Assembly (NCBI RefSeq): GCF_008000935.1
Contig: NZ_CP042831.1
Location: 1,364,001 to 1,428,000 of the forward strand
Length of the DNA: 64,000 bases
Direction of reading: 5' to 3'
From: Flavobacterium alkalisoli
GTDB lineage: Bacteria; Bacteroidota; Bacteroidia; Flavobacteriales; Flavobacteriaceae
In this document: positions 1-8,466 of the stretch, piece after piece
Layout of the letters: each line of letters opens with the position of its first letter
Position numbering within the stretch: position 1 is the first letter of the stretch
Translations under genes and position numbers: made by a program
Notes under the pieces: generated by a model
What the model was told of the DNA's origin: nothing
Seen by the model: only the letters and a program-made list of their open reading frames with translations
Databases searched by the model: none

Positions 1-1
1 T

Positions 2-1471
2 GATAATTATATATTGAAAGCAAAAAAAGGACTTAATGAATTACCGCCTGTTAGTGCTAAAGTATTTCTTTGTTCAAATGAGTTTTTAAACTTTCTGATG
101 AAAGATTTTGGCAATAAAGCAAAGGTTTCATCAGTATATATTCCTTTGGCTACCTTGCCAAGGGATACTTCGCATGTAATTAATATCTCATCACAATCTC
201 TTTTTGGAAGGCATTGTGCAATAGTAGGTACAACTGGAGGGGGTAAAAGTTGGACAGTTGCTAAATTAATTGAAGAAGTTCAAAGTAATCATGGCAAAGC
301 AATATTAATTGACGCTACAGGTGAGTTTAAGAAATTAAGCGAAGGCAACAATAAGGTGAAACATCTATCATTTAATGATGTTCAAAACCAAGTGTATCTC
401 AGCTATAAAAATCTAAAAGAATCTGACTTAATGGCAATGTTTCGTCCAGCAGGACAAACTCAGTTACCAAAATTTCAAGATGCTATCAGAAACTTAAGAT
501 TGAGAGAGGTTATAGCTACAGATACATCTCAACGTCATACAGAACCCTGTATAGCAGAAATATTGAGCTTTGTCGATAGTGGTAGCGCAGTATGTATTGA
601 TAAAAGGCATAGAAGAAGGAATGCGTTTTCTGAAGCATATAATGTTTTCCCTGAAGTAAATAGGGAAGACTGTTATTTTGATATTAACGAATTAATACGT
701 CAAATACTTTTAGAGTGCGTATATGAATTTCCCTCAACAACAGGAGTACCCTTAACTTCTTACGGAGGATATAACGAAAGAGACTTAGCAAACTGTCACT
801 CCCTCTTATCAAGGATAGGGACAGTAATACGAAATAAAAACTTCTCTTCAGTTTTTGGTTTTAACCTTCCAACCGGAATTTCAGAATTAACTTCTGAAAT
901 ACAGGATTTTCTAAGCCCAAATAGCGAGATAGACATACTTATTCTCTCAGTAGAACATGTGTCTACTGAAAATAATCTAAGAGAGATACTGGTAAATGCC
1001 ATTGGAAGATTATTATTAGAAATGGCTATTGCCAAAAATTTTAAGCTATCTGCCGGGGAACAAGGAAAAAAGAGTCTTTTATTATTTCTTGATGAAGCCC
1101 ATCTCTTTCTAAACAAAAAAATTAAAGATGAATATTCAATAGAAGTGGAACTCAATGCTTTTGAAAGAATAGCAAAAGAGTGTAGGAAGTATGGACTCTT
1201 TCTTGTTATTTCCACACAAATGCCAAGAGATATACCAAGAGGTGTATTAAGTCAGATGGGGACTTTTATTGTTCACCGATTGATTAATCAACAAGACCGT
1301 GAAGCTATAGAGTTTGCCTGCTCGGATGCTAACAAAAGCTCATTGGCTTTTTTACCTATATTGAGTTCAGGTGAAGCACTACTGACTGGCGTTGACTTTC
1401 CAATGCCAATGATTATAAAAGTTATTGCACCAAATGTTAAACCAGATTCTGAAACTCCTATAGTATTATAG
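2..1471 (+). CDS. HerA-like P-loop ATPase/translocase (5' end outside window)
   Basis: The reading frame is open to the left edge. A TTG at 14 could be read as a start, but the frame continues upstream without a stop and the HAS-barrel domain expected before the P-loop in HerA proteins is mostly missing, so the true start probably lies outside the window. Counting from TTG 14, Walker A is GTTGGGKS (residues 72-79), Walker B ends in LDEAH (D360, E361), and a HerA-type STQMPRD segment with a following VHRL lies near 400-420. HerA hexamers pump or translocate DNA, classically with the nuclease NurA; in defence islands they pair with SIR2 or DUF4297 effectors. The gene is followed by an integrase gene in the opposite direction, so a mobile-element or defence role is inferred. 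The partner gene, if any, is not visible. Confidence 0.8.
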   Translation, partial: DNYILKAKKGLNELPPVSAKVFLCSNEFLNFLMKDFGNKAKVSSVYIPLATLPRDTSHVINISSQSLFGRHCAIVGTTGGGKSWTVAKLIEEVQSNHGKAILIDATGEFKKLSEGNNKVKHLSFNDVQNQVYLSYKNLKESDLMAMFRPAGQTQLPKFQDAIRNLRLREVIATDTSQRHTEPCIAEILSFVDSGSAVCIDKRHRRRNAFSEAYNVFPEVNREDCYFDINELIRQILLECVYEFPSTTGVPLTSYGGYNERDLANCHSLLSRIGTVIRNKNFSSVFGFNLPTGISELTSEIQDFLSPNSEIDILILSVEHVSTENNLREILVNAIGRLLLEMAIAKNFKLSAGEQGKKSLLLFLDEAHLFLNKKIKDEYSIEVELNAFERIAKECRKYGLFLVISTQMPRDIPRGVLSQMGTFIVHRLINQQDREAIEFACSDANKSSLAFLPILSSGEALLTGVDFPMPMIIKVIAPNVKPDSETPIVL

Positions 1472-1679
1472 TGTTATTACATTATTCTCCACATTAATAC
1501 AGGCGATTTTTTATGTTTAATCTCCTACAAAAAAAAGACAGTAACAGTATAAATAATAGTTATAACGTTTTTTATAAAAGTTATGTAGATATCTAAGTAC
1601 CGACCAGTGAAATTGGTGTAGGGTTAGGGGAGAAGTTTTTCTCCTCCCCCCCTCTCTTTTCAAATAATAATTACTTGCT
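1472..1679. other. Intergenic region between convergent ATPase and integrase genes
   Basis: About 200 bases without a credible gene. A short G/C-rich hairpin (GGAGAA at 1629-1634 with TTCTCC at 1639-1644, flanked by G and C runs) could end transcription from the left gene, but it has no clean T tract, so this is weak. Confidence 0.3.
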
Positions 1680-2975
1680 TTATGCCGCTTTTCTCTGATT
1701 CACCCAATGTGCCCTTAATTTTTCTGCATGTTCTTTTGGAGTGATTTTTATATATGCTAAAAATTGTGATTCTGTAACATGCCCAGTAATCTTCATTATA
1801 GTGAGAGTGTCCAATTTGCCATAATGATTTGTAGCAAAAGACCTTCTACATGTATGTGATGAAACAAGTTCATGCTTAGGATAAATACCTTTTTTCTTTC
1901 TATGGATTTTTGTTATTTTTTCATTTATCCCAACCACTTCAACAGGTACTATTTTTGCTCCCTCAACCTTTTCTGTTATTCCTGCCAGTTTACAGGCCTC
2001 TTTGATGTACTTGTTAAACTTCTGTTCACTTATCTTTCTTGGTAAGCCTGAGAGTCTATTTAATATCTCTTCTACATGGTGATGAACAGGAATAATAGCA
2101 GGATAATCAGTCTTTTTGTTTACGTTGTATATTAACCCGTCTTTAATGTCTTCGAGTCTTAATTTTAGAAGGTCAGAAACCCGTAAACCTGTCCAAACAC
2201 CAATTATAAGCCAGTCCCTTGCGTTAGTTAGATAATCCTGTTCGAACTTATGATTGTAGATTTTATCTATTTCTTCTTCGGTTAAATAAACATCATTAGT
2301 TTCATTGGTTGGAGAGTAAAAATCAGAGAGCTTATAATCTTTAGATACATTGTAATCTTTTTGGTCGGCAGTTCGGCAAAAGAGTTTAATATTGTCTATA
2401 TATCCACCAATAGTATTAGGATTTAGATGCTGTTGTTCCTCTAAGAAGAGTACGAATTTGCCATGAAACTTTATGTCAATATCTGTGAGTTTTAGTTTTT
2501 TGCCCTCATACGACTCAAACTCCTGTATTTTTATGAGTGTTGTTCTGTAATGTTGTATTGTACGTGATGAAATAGTTGTCCCTCTTTTGTTTTTCTTATT
2601 CCTTGCTTCTTCTATGAACTTAGTTATGTAGTGAGCAAAAAATACCTTATTGTCTATTTCAGGGTTATAAGTTTCCCTGTTAAAAAAGGAGCTTATCTTT
2701 TCCTTCAGCCATCTACTGGTTATGATTTGGGAATCTAATTTTGAAGATTGAAACTCTTTGAGAATATAAGTATTAAATTCTTTTAATTTTATGTTTGCTG
2801 CTTTGTAATCCATTTCTGCGGTAGATAATATCTCCTGTTTTGATGAACTCCATCTGCCTTTTGGGGTTTCAATACCTGTTGATAATTCAAAATCAAACTG
2901 TTTACCTTGTTTAAATCTGTAATAAATACTGTTCCAGTCTTTGTCCGTTTTTACTCTATAATTTCCTGTCGCCAT
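1680..2975 (-). CDS. Tyrosine recombinase / phage-type integrase
   Basis: A 431-residue site-specific recombinase of the Bacteroidota type: an N-terminal arm-binding domain (about 1-100), a SAM-like core-binding domain (about 105-205) and a C-terminal catalytic domain. All catalytic residues are visible: R265 in TGLR, K288, H374 and R377 in HTCRR, H399 in TGHV and the nucleophile Y408. It therefore looks functional. Such enzymes integrate and excise genomic islands or conjugative transposons, usually at tRNA 3' ends. A tRNA-like 3' end lies about 200 bases upstream of its start (3179-3203), which suggests this is the integrase end of an element extending left out of the window. No excisionase or relaxase is visible. 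Confidence 0.93.
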   Translation of the reverse strand: MATGNYRVKTDKDWNSIYYRFKQGKQFDFELSTGIETPKGRWSSSKQEILSTAEMDYKAANIKLKEFNTYILKEFQSSKLDSQIITSRWLKEKISSFFNRETYNPEIDNKVFFAHYITKFIEEARNKKNKRGTTISSRTIQHYRTTLIKIQEFESYEGKKLKLTDIDIKFHGKFVLFLEEQQHLNPNTIGGYIDNIKLFCRTADQKDYNVSKDYKLSDFYSPTNETNDVYLTEEEIDKIYNHKFEQDYLTNARDWLIIGVWTGLRVSDLLKLRLEDIKDGLIYNVNKKTDYPAIIPVHHHVEEILNRLSGLPRKISEQKFNKYIKEACKLAGITEKVEGAKIVPVEVVGINEKITKIHRKKKGIYPKHELVSSHTCRRSFATNHYGKLDTLTIMKITGHVTESQFLAYIKITPKEHAEKLRAHWVNQRKAA

Positions 2976-3178
2976 AGCTATATTTAAAGGGTTAAAATTC
3001 TACTTACAAGTTCCGATTTTTCTTGTAGGATTTGTGTCAACATTCCCCCAATTTTTCCCCTAAAAAGGTTGTTCGTGGTTGAATGTTGTTGCATGTAATT
3101 ACATGTATTTATCCTATCGTGACTTATAAAACAGTGCTTTAGGAGTACAACTTGTATTTTGTAAAACGTCATTGTATG

Positions 3179-3203
3179 GTAGGTTCTACTTCTATCACCC
3201 GCA
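3179..3203 (+). other. Degenerate tRNA 3' end, putative element attachment site
   Basis: The stretch can be read as a T arm (stem at 3179-3183 and 3191-3195 with two G-T pairs, loop TTCTACT) followed by an acceptor-like CACCCGC and a discriminator A. No D arm, anticodon arm or 5' acceptor strand is present upstream, so it is only a 3' fragment, and the T loop departs from the usual TTCRANY. CACCCGC resembles glycine tRNA acceptors, but the identity is uncertain. A terminator follows at once, as after the real tRNA at 20.7 kb. Next to an integrase gene this fits an att site left by insertion into a tRNA gene. Confidence 0.35.
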
Positions 3204-3204
3204 C

Positions 3205-3236
3205 AAAAGCCTCTGAGCAATCAGAGGCTTTTTTAT
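3205..3236 (+). terminator. Intrinsic terminator after the tRNA-like fragment
   Basis: A 12-bp perfect stem (AAAAGCCTCTGA paired with TCAGAGGCTTTT) around GCAA, followed by further T residues. It closely resembles the hairpin after tRNA-Gln at 20.7 kb, supporting the idea that the preceding bases are a tRNA 3' end. Confidence 0.75.
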
Positions 3237-3368
3237 GTCCTATTTCTTCCAGTTTGTTTTTTAAACACGTTAATAAGCAGGGTATTATTAATTAGCCAAT
3301 CAAAAAAGTCCGTAAATTAGTTAGTGCATACAAAAGCAGATTTAATCACTAACTTAATTCGTCAGGCT

Positions 3369-3962
3369 ATGTCAATAATTAAAAAACCAACCAGAGCAGT
3401 AATTTTGGGAGGACTGTTTTTAGTAATCCCGGTAATACTTATTATAATACTTGTAGGCCATGCGGTAGAAATTATCGGACCATTGGGTAAAAAAGTCAGC
3501 AGTGTTTTAGGTATACATTCCATTTTTGGCGCTGCAACACTCACGGTAGTATGTGTTTTTATAATTCTCTTCTTTTGCTATCTGGCAGGAATGCTCATAC
3601 AGTTTGGGTTTGTGCAGCAATGGGGAAAGAAAATGGAGCAGCAGCTTTTTTTGATAGTACCCAGCCTGCAGGTACTTAAATACCGACTTATCGATGAAAA
3701 CCAGGCTGCCGTGAAAGATACATGGAAAGCAATTTTGTTGCGCGATGGTGATTTCTATCTTCTTGCATTTATTACAGATGAAGGCGATGATAAATATATG
3801 AGTGTATTTATACCTGATGCTCCTAATATGGGAGGTGGTGAAATACGTTTTCTGGAAAAAGCATTATGTGAATATGAGCCTATATCCATGAAAATTGCCA
3901 TGAATGCATTAAACAGTTTTGGTGCTTCCGGAAGGCCTTGGGATCATATAGCTAAAAAATAA
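3369..3962 (+). CDS. DUF502 family membrane protein
   Basis: A 197-residue protein with two hydrophobic membrane segments in the first half and a soluble C-terminal part containing the DUF502-like VFIPDAPNMGGGE stretch, which corresponds to the P-x-P-x-x-x-G signature of the family. The molecular function of the family is not established. I chose ATG 3369; an in-frame GTG at 3324 would add 15 residues (MHTKADLITNLIRQA), and neither site has a clear ribosome binding site. The gene stands alone: the integrase end lies upstream and a strong terminator follows, with convergent ferritin-like genes beyond it. It is probably the first chromosomal gene outside the inserted element. Confidence 0.75.
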   Translation: MSIIKKPTRAVILGGLFLVIPVILIIILVGHAVEIIGPLGKKVSSVLGIHSIFGAATLTVVCVFIILFFCYLAGMLIQFGFVQQWGKKMEQQLFLIVPSLQVLKYRLIDENQAAVKDTWKAILLRDGDFYLLAFITDEGDDKYMSVFIPDAPNMGGGEIRFLEKALCEYEPISMKIAMNALNSFGASGRPWDHIAKK

Positions 3963-3964
3963 AA

Positions 3965-3996
3965 AACAGCCGCAGGATATGTTTCCTGCGGCTGTT
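3965..3996. terminator. Intrinsic terminator, bidirectional
   Basis: A perfect 13-bp stem (AACAGCCGCAGGA with TCCTGCGGCTGTT) and a short loop, just after the DUF502 stop and between convergent genes. An A run lies on its left, so it can also end the leftward ferritin-like transcript. Confidence 0.8.
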
Positions 3997-4037
3997 ACCA
4001 CTCTAAATTACTTAAACTCTATATTCTTATTTATATA

Positions 4038-4862
4038 TTATTGAGCAAAGAATAATGAGGCAATATCAGTTGCCTGTTGTCCTGTAAGTATTTCGTCAAA
4101 CGATTCAGGTCCTGCTGCTGCCGGAATTGCCGGTCCGTTTGTAGCCATTACCGATGCCGTATTGAAACCGGCCTGTATTGCATTTTCCTCTCCGTCATAA
4201 ACGGCCTGAGCTGCTTCCGGTAATCCGCCGCGATCACTACCTACAATCCATCCTTTTTGCCCTCTTAGTCTTCTTATCTGTGATGCATGTCGCGCTTCTA
4301 CAGAATGTATCTGTAAACCTGCGGTAAGCAAATCTCCGTTAGACATTAAATTACCAGCCTGCCCTTTATAAGCACGAACCCCTGTATCTTCAAAAGCCTG
4401 AGAAAGTGCTAAGAAAGTAGGATAGTCGCCAAATGTATCAAAAGCTCCGCCTACGGTAAAATCAAAGTCAGGTTTCATTGGAGCCATATCACCAAGTGCA
4501 GATGCAAGGAATGCAACGTGTGCCGACTCATGCTGCGATATTTGAGCTATTATAGCCTGGTCTGCTGCCGGAATCAGTCCGTTTGTGTCCAGTGCCATTT
4601 GGTAAAATTCGTCTTCAAGGTATTCCAGTATTAGTGCCAGCTGTAAAGCTGTTGTTGGAGTGTCCTGTGTAGTCATAAAAGCGGTTGCTGCTGCATTGGC
4701 TTTTGTAGGTGCCAGTACAAGTGATGCTATACCAAAAGGAAGTGCGGCTGTTGCCATGTTTTTTCCTAATGTTTTAAACTGGCTGAAACTATCTCTTCGT
4801 GAACCTTTACTGTTTAAAAGATTATCATCAGTAAACGACTCTATAAATTTTATAATATTCAT
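4038..4862 (-). CDS. Exported ferritin-like domain protein (second of tandem pair)
   Basis: A 274-residue protein with a twin-arginine-like N terminus (SRRDSF at 21-26, a hydrophobic stretch, then AxA near 55-59) and a four-helix ferritin-like domain (PF13668 type). The carboxylate/histidine pattern expected for a di-iron site is visible: E83/E85, E112 with H115, E158, and E189-A-R-H192. The family's substrate is unknown; iron binding is inferred from the residues. It is the downstream member of a pair, 24 bases after a paralogue (4887-5636) that shares the EDTGVxAY and SVEARHAS motifs, so the two are probably co-transcribed and may form a heteromer outside the cytoplasm. Translation begins at ATG 4862. 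Confidence 0.85.
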   Translation of the reverse strand: MNIIKFIESFTDDNLLNSKGSRRDSFSQFKTLGKNMATAALPFGIASLVLAPTKANAAATAFMTTQDTPTTALQLALILEYLEDEFYQMALDTNGLIPAADQAIIAQISQHESAHVAFLASALGDMAPMKPDFDFTVGGAFDTFGDYPTFLALSQAFEDTGVRAYKGQAGNLMSNGDLLTAGLQIHSVEARHASQIRRLRGQKGWIVGSDRGGLPEAAQAVYDGEENAIQAGFNTASVMATNGPAIPAAAGPESFDEILTGQQATDIASLFFAQ

Positions 4863-4886
4863 AATCCTGAGTTTTAATGTTAATAA

Positions 4887-5636
4887 TTAAGGTAAGAACT
4901 GTGCTGTAAAAGGAGTTTGTACAACACCCAGGCTGCCTACAGCTGCAAGTATTTGAGAAGGCATTTGTGCCAGGTCAAGACCGTTAGCGTCTATTACGTC
5001 GTCGCCTGCAAAATCTGCAGATCCCGGATTTAAAAGGCTTCGTATTGCCGAAGCGTGCCTTGCTTCTACCGAAACAATTTTACCTGCTATAACAAGATAA
5101 TCAGGAGTAGTGATATATCTACCGGCACCGTTGTAAGCGGCTACACCTGTATCTTCAAGTGTTTTGGCTGTATTAAGTACCTGTAGCCTATTGCTAAAGT
5201 TAAGGTCACCATAGTCAAAGTTAAGATCCGGAAGTAATCGATCAGGGTCATTTAAGGCTCCTGTTAAAGCTGCCCTGAAAAACTCACGGTGTATAACTTC
5301 ATGATTGTATAAATCGGTTAAAACGGTTTGCTCTTCACTACTGAAAACACTACCAAAATTATTTCCGTTTACTACTCTTGTATAAAAATCGGCTTCAAGC
5401 TGTTCTAAAGCATAAGCATAAGTAAGAATACCTGCGTCTCCACCGCCAAGGTCAAATACACCGTTTCTTACTCCGGGAAGCTGGTTGTCTACCGGTGGTG
5501 CCATTCCGCCGTCATCGTCGTTGTTGCATCCGGCCAGTACAAGACCTGTTCCTGCAATGGCAAGCCCGCTGATTTTAAGGAAGCTTCGCCTGTTGGTCAG
5601 GTTAGATTTTACTTCCTCAACTTTTACTTTTTTCAT
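4887..5636 (-). CDS. Tat-exported ferritin-like lipoprotein (first of tandem pair)
   Basis: A 249-residue paralogue of the next gene. The N terminus has a twin-arginine motif (NRRSFLKISG, R16-R17) and a lipobox LAGC with C37, so it is probably a Tat-exported lipoprotein folded with its metal before export. The ferritin-like domain keeps E78/E81, E113 with H116, E161, and E191-A-R-H194. A short Asp/Gly/Pro linker follows the lipobox. It is the first gene of a two-gene leftward operon. The 385-base gap to the divergent LacI-type gene must hold its promoter, but I could not recognise a clear TAnnTTTG box there. Function beyond probable di-iron chemistry is unknown. Confidence 0.85.
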   Translation of the reverse strand: MKKVKVEEVKSNLTNRRSFLKISGLAIAGTGLVLAGCNNDDDGGMAPPVDNQLPGVRNGVFDLGGGDAGILTYAYALEQLEADFYTRVVNGNNFGSVFSSEEQTVLTDLYNHEVIHREFFRAALTGALNDPDRLLPDLNFDYGDLNFSNRLQVLNTAKTLEDTGVAAYNGAGRYITTPDYLVIAGKIVSVEARHASAIRSLLNPGSADFAGDDVIDANGLDLAQMPSQILAAVGSLGVVQTPFTAQFLP

Positions 5637-6020
5637 AATTAAAGATTTTGAGGTTAATAATAATTGCTTTTACTGGTCTAGGATTTTATGCTCATGTATG
5701 ATTTGTCTCTTTACTTACGCCAAATAGTTTGGGTTGGTTTTTAGTAGTTTGTAATTTTTGTATTTTTTTAACAGTTTTAATAATTAAAAACTATGTTTTT
5801 GATTCATTCTATCGCAGTTGTAAGGTCTTACTTGTTTTTAATTCAATGAGTTAGGGGGGAGGGGGTGGCGTTTATGAGAGAAGTCTTCATAATGAAGAAT
5901 TTGTAGTAAAAATGATGTTTTTTGTGATTTTTGAGTTGGTTTTACTCTTTTTATTGCAAAAACAACGCTTATCAATTCAATTTTTTTCGTTTCTTTACAG
6001 TAAGAATTTATCCGCAAAAT
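5637..6020. other. Divergent intergenic region with G-rich tract
   Basis: 384 bases between the divergent ferritin-like operon and the LacI-type gene. It is AT-rich except for a run of G6-A-G5-T-G2 at about 5854-5867. A small hairpin (CTTCATAATGAAG) lies near 5885. No gene and no convincing LacI-type operator palindrome was seen. Confidence 0.4.
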
Positions 6021-7046
6021 ATGAAACCAAAAGCTACATTAAAACAGATTGCAAAAGAACTTAACGTCTCTGTATCTACAGTGTCTAAGGCTTTGAGTAA
6101 CAGCCCTGAAATTAGTGAGCCTACAAAAATAAGGGTGCAGGAATTTGCCAAGCTTAAAAACTATAAGCCTAATAATATGGCTGTAAACCTTAAGAATAAA
6201 AGGTCTAAAACCATTGGGGTCATTATACCTAATATTCTTAATCCGTTTTTTGCTAAGGTTTTTAGCGGTATAGAAAAGGCAGCAAACGAAAAAGGGTATA
6301 ATGTAATTACCTGTATCTCTAACGAGTCGTTAGAAAAGGAAATCCATGCTATGGATATGCTTAGTAACGGTACTATAGACGGTTTTATACTTTCCATTTC
6401 TGAAGAAACCCAAAAAGAAGGGGAGTTTAAGCATTTTAAGGAAGCTATGGCCGATGACCTGCCTATTGTTATGTTCGACAGGATTTCTGATGATGTTGCC
6501 TGCGATAAGGTTATTGTGGACGACTTTGACTCTGCAGTGTATGCCATGAACCATCTTATAAAATCTAAATGTAAAAATATAGCCCTTGTTTCTACCATAG
6601 ATAACCTTAGTGTTGGTAAATTAAGGACAGAGGGATATGTAAAAGCACTTAATGATAATGGGTATAAGGTAAATGAAGCAATTATGCTGCATACTGATAA
6701 TACGGAAGATTTTGATGCGAAGCTTCAGCCTTTATTTGATAATAATAAAATAGACGGAGTTTTTGCATTGGATGAGCATGCTTCTGTTATGGCAATGAAA
6801 ACCGCCATTAAAAAAGGATTTAAAATTCCTGAGGAGCTTTCTATCATCGGTTTTGCAGATGGGGTATGGTCAAGAAGGCTTACGCCGAGTTTATCTACAG
6901 TTAGCCAGCACGGACCTGAAATAGGCGAGGCTGCTGCCGAAATGCTTATTAACCGGCTTGAAGCTAAAGAAGGTGAAGAACCGGATTATGAAACCCGCAT
7001 TATTAAAACAGAACTAAGACAAAGGGAATCTACCCGAAAATTATAA
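6021..7046 (+). CDS. LacI/GalR-family transcriptional regulator
   Basis: A 341-residue regulator. The first 60 residues are a LacI-type helix-turn-helix (TLKQIAKELNVSVSTVSKAL) with hinge helix, followed by a periplasmic-binding-protein-like effector domain starting at KTIGVIIPNILNPFF. It should act as a dimer on a palindromic operator with a sugar-type ligand, but no sugar utilisation genes are adjacent, so its target is not evident. ATG 6021 is chosen because the HTH begins seven residues later; the frame extends upstream to a TTG at 5931, which would add 30 residues of unrelated composition. A terminator follows and the next gene is convergent. Confidence 0.9.
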   Translation: MKPKATLKQIAKELNVSVSTVSKALSNSPEISEPTKIRVQEFAKLKNYKPNNMAVNLKNKRSKTIGVIIPNILNPFFAKVFSGIEKAANEKGYNVITCISNESLEKEIHAMDMLSNGTIDGFILSISEETQKEGEFKHFKEAMADDLPIVMFDRISDDVACDKVIVDDFDSAVYAMNHLIKSKCKNIALVSTIDNLSVGKLRTEGYVKALNDNGYKVNEAIMLHTDNTEDFDAKLQPLFDNNKIDGVFALDEHASVMAMKTAIKKGFKIPEELSIIGFADGVWSRRLTPSLSTVSQHGPEIGEAAAEMLINRLEAKEGEEPDYETRIIKTELRQRESTRKL

Positions 7047-7050
7047 AATA

Positions 7051-7081
7051 AAAAAGCCTCCTGAATAGGGAGGCTTTTTTA
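7051..7081. terminator. Bidirectional intrinsic terminator
   Basis: Stem AAAAGCCTCC / GGAGGCTTTT with A run on the left and T run on the right, four bases after the LacI-type stop and 19 before the stop of the convergent serine hydrolase. It can serve both genes. Confidence 0.85.
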
Positions 7082-7099
7082 TTTTTATTAGGTTTTGAT

Positions 7100-8419
7100 T
7101 TACTCTCTGGTAAAGTTAAATTCCATACCTCCCTGTTTTAAAACAAAACTGTTTTTATCCTTAAACACGATGTTGATGCTGGCAGGGTTAAATACAAATT
7201 CATTGTCGGCTACCGGTGTTAACGGAAACTCACTTTGTCCTGTAGCCTGTGCCATAAGTCCTTCCTCTGTATAGGTGAAGGTCATTTTTAAAGGAATGTC
7301 TTTAGAGGCAAATACACCCACATATCCTTTTAATATATCTGCTGAAACCGCAGCTGTTTTTAGGTTAGGAAGCGGATAAGGTATCTTATAGTAGCAACTA
7401 AGCACGCCTACCATTATTTCATCAAGGTCATAATTGTTGCCGTTTTTTATAATGGATATCGCCATCTGCTCTTTAGGGTAATAACCCAATACCGATGAAA
7501 ACGATTCTATACCGCCATTATGTCCGTAAAAATGACGCTCTCCAAACGGAAATATAAACATACCTTTGCCATACCCCATGTCCATTTTTTTCATCTGCTC
7601 AAGCGATTCCGGTTTAATTATTTTGCCGTCAAAAAGAGCCTTTATGAATTTGGTAAGGTCGTTAGGGGTAGAAAGCAATGCTCCGGCAGCATAAGCTATT
7701 GAGCTGTCCCATTCGTCCGACTGTATCCATTTTCCATCCTCAAAATGGTAAGAGTAAGCCTCATTTCTTTTAGGGTTGGTTTTAGAAAAGTAATAAGTGT
7801 CCTTTAGTTTTAAAGGGTTTACTATCCTGTCGTTTACATTGGCTTTGTAGGTTTTCTTTGTAATGTCTTCTATTATAAAACCAAGAAGTATATAGTTGGA
7901 GTTGCTGTACTCGGCTTTTTCACCCGGTTTAAATGCAGGCTCATAACTCATTATCCTTTTTAGCAATTCTGCTTTGGTTTGGGGAGAAGTAGTGTACTCC
8001 ATAAACTCCGGTGCATCGGTATAATTGTATATGCCGCTTTTATGATTAAGCAATTGGCCTATGCTTATACTGTCTGCATTTTTTACATCAGGATAAAACT
8101 GTGAAAGTTTTGTGTCAAGGGTAAGCTTTTTGTCTTCAATCAGCTGGAAAACGATAGCTGCCGTAAACATTTTTGTTATAGACCCTATTTTGTATTTGGT
8201 GTGGGTGGTGGCCTTAATGCCATTTGCCACATCGGCATAGCCGTAAGCACTTTCAAAAACCACGTCATTCTTTTCCCTTATGGATACAGATCCCATAAAC
8301 CTGTCGTTAGAATAAAAGTGGTTAAGCAGTCCGTCTATCTTTTCAAATTTGGGTTCTGTCTGGGCAAAGCATTGCGCGCCTGCCACAATAAAAAATAAAA
8401 ATAAAGCAGTCTTTTTCAT
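7100..8419 (-). CDS. Secreted serine hydrolase, beta-lactamase/PBP4* family
   Basis: A 439-residue protein with a signal peptide (cleavage near CFAQ at 17-20), so it acts in the periplasm or on the surface. The class C beta-lactamase-like domain (PF00144) has S80-I-T-K83 (nucleophile and general base), Y171-S-N and H300-N-G-G, which replaces the KTG motif as in many esterase or peptidase relatives. A C-terminal beta domain of about 90 residues follows. Members include D-aminopeptidases, esterases and peptidoglycan hydrolases; the exact substrate cannot be told, and beta-lactam resistance should not be assumed. It is a single gene between a shared terminator and polA. Confidence 0.88.
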   Translation of the reverse strand: MKKTALFLFFIVAGAQCFAQTEPKFEKIDGLLNHFYSNDRFMGSVSIREKNDVVFESAYGYADVANGIKATTHTKYKIGSITKMFTAAIVFQLIEDKKLTLDTKLSQFYPDVKNADSISIGQLLNHKSGIYNYTDAPEFMEYTTSPQTKAELLKRIMSYEPAFKPGEKAEYSNSNYILLGFIIEDITKKTYKANVNDRIVNPLKLKDTYYFSKTNPKRNEAYSYHFEDGKWIQSDEWDSSIAYAAGALLSTPNDLTKFIKALFDGKIIKPESLEQMKKMDMGYGKGMFIFPFGERHFYGHNGGIESFSSVLGYYPKEQMAISIIKNGNNYDLDEIMVGVLSCYYKIPYPLPNLKTAAVSADILKGYVGVFASKDIPLKMTFTYTEEGLMAQATGQSEFPLTPVADNEFVFNPASINIVFKDKNSFVLKQGGMEFNFTRE

Positions 8420-8466
8420 AGTTGTTGGTTTTCCTGTTTGACGTATAAAACGTAAAAACGTTACAT

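Noticed and set aside
2984..3220. Leftward 78-residue open frame over the tRNA-like fragment
   Set aside because: It covers the tRNA-like fragment and the terminator; such GDRSRT-type translations are typical of tRNA ends and no start signal is present.
5851..5868. G-quadruplex in the ferritin/LacI intergenic region
   Set aside because: Only two long G runs and one GG are present, so a stable four-run quadruplex is not supported.
5931..6020. TTG start at 5931 for the LacI-type gene
   Set aside because: The 30 extra residues are aromatic-rich and unrelated to LacI family N termini; ATG 6021 fits the HTH start.
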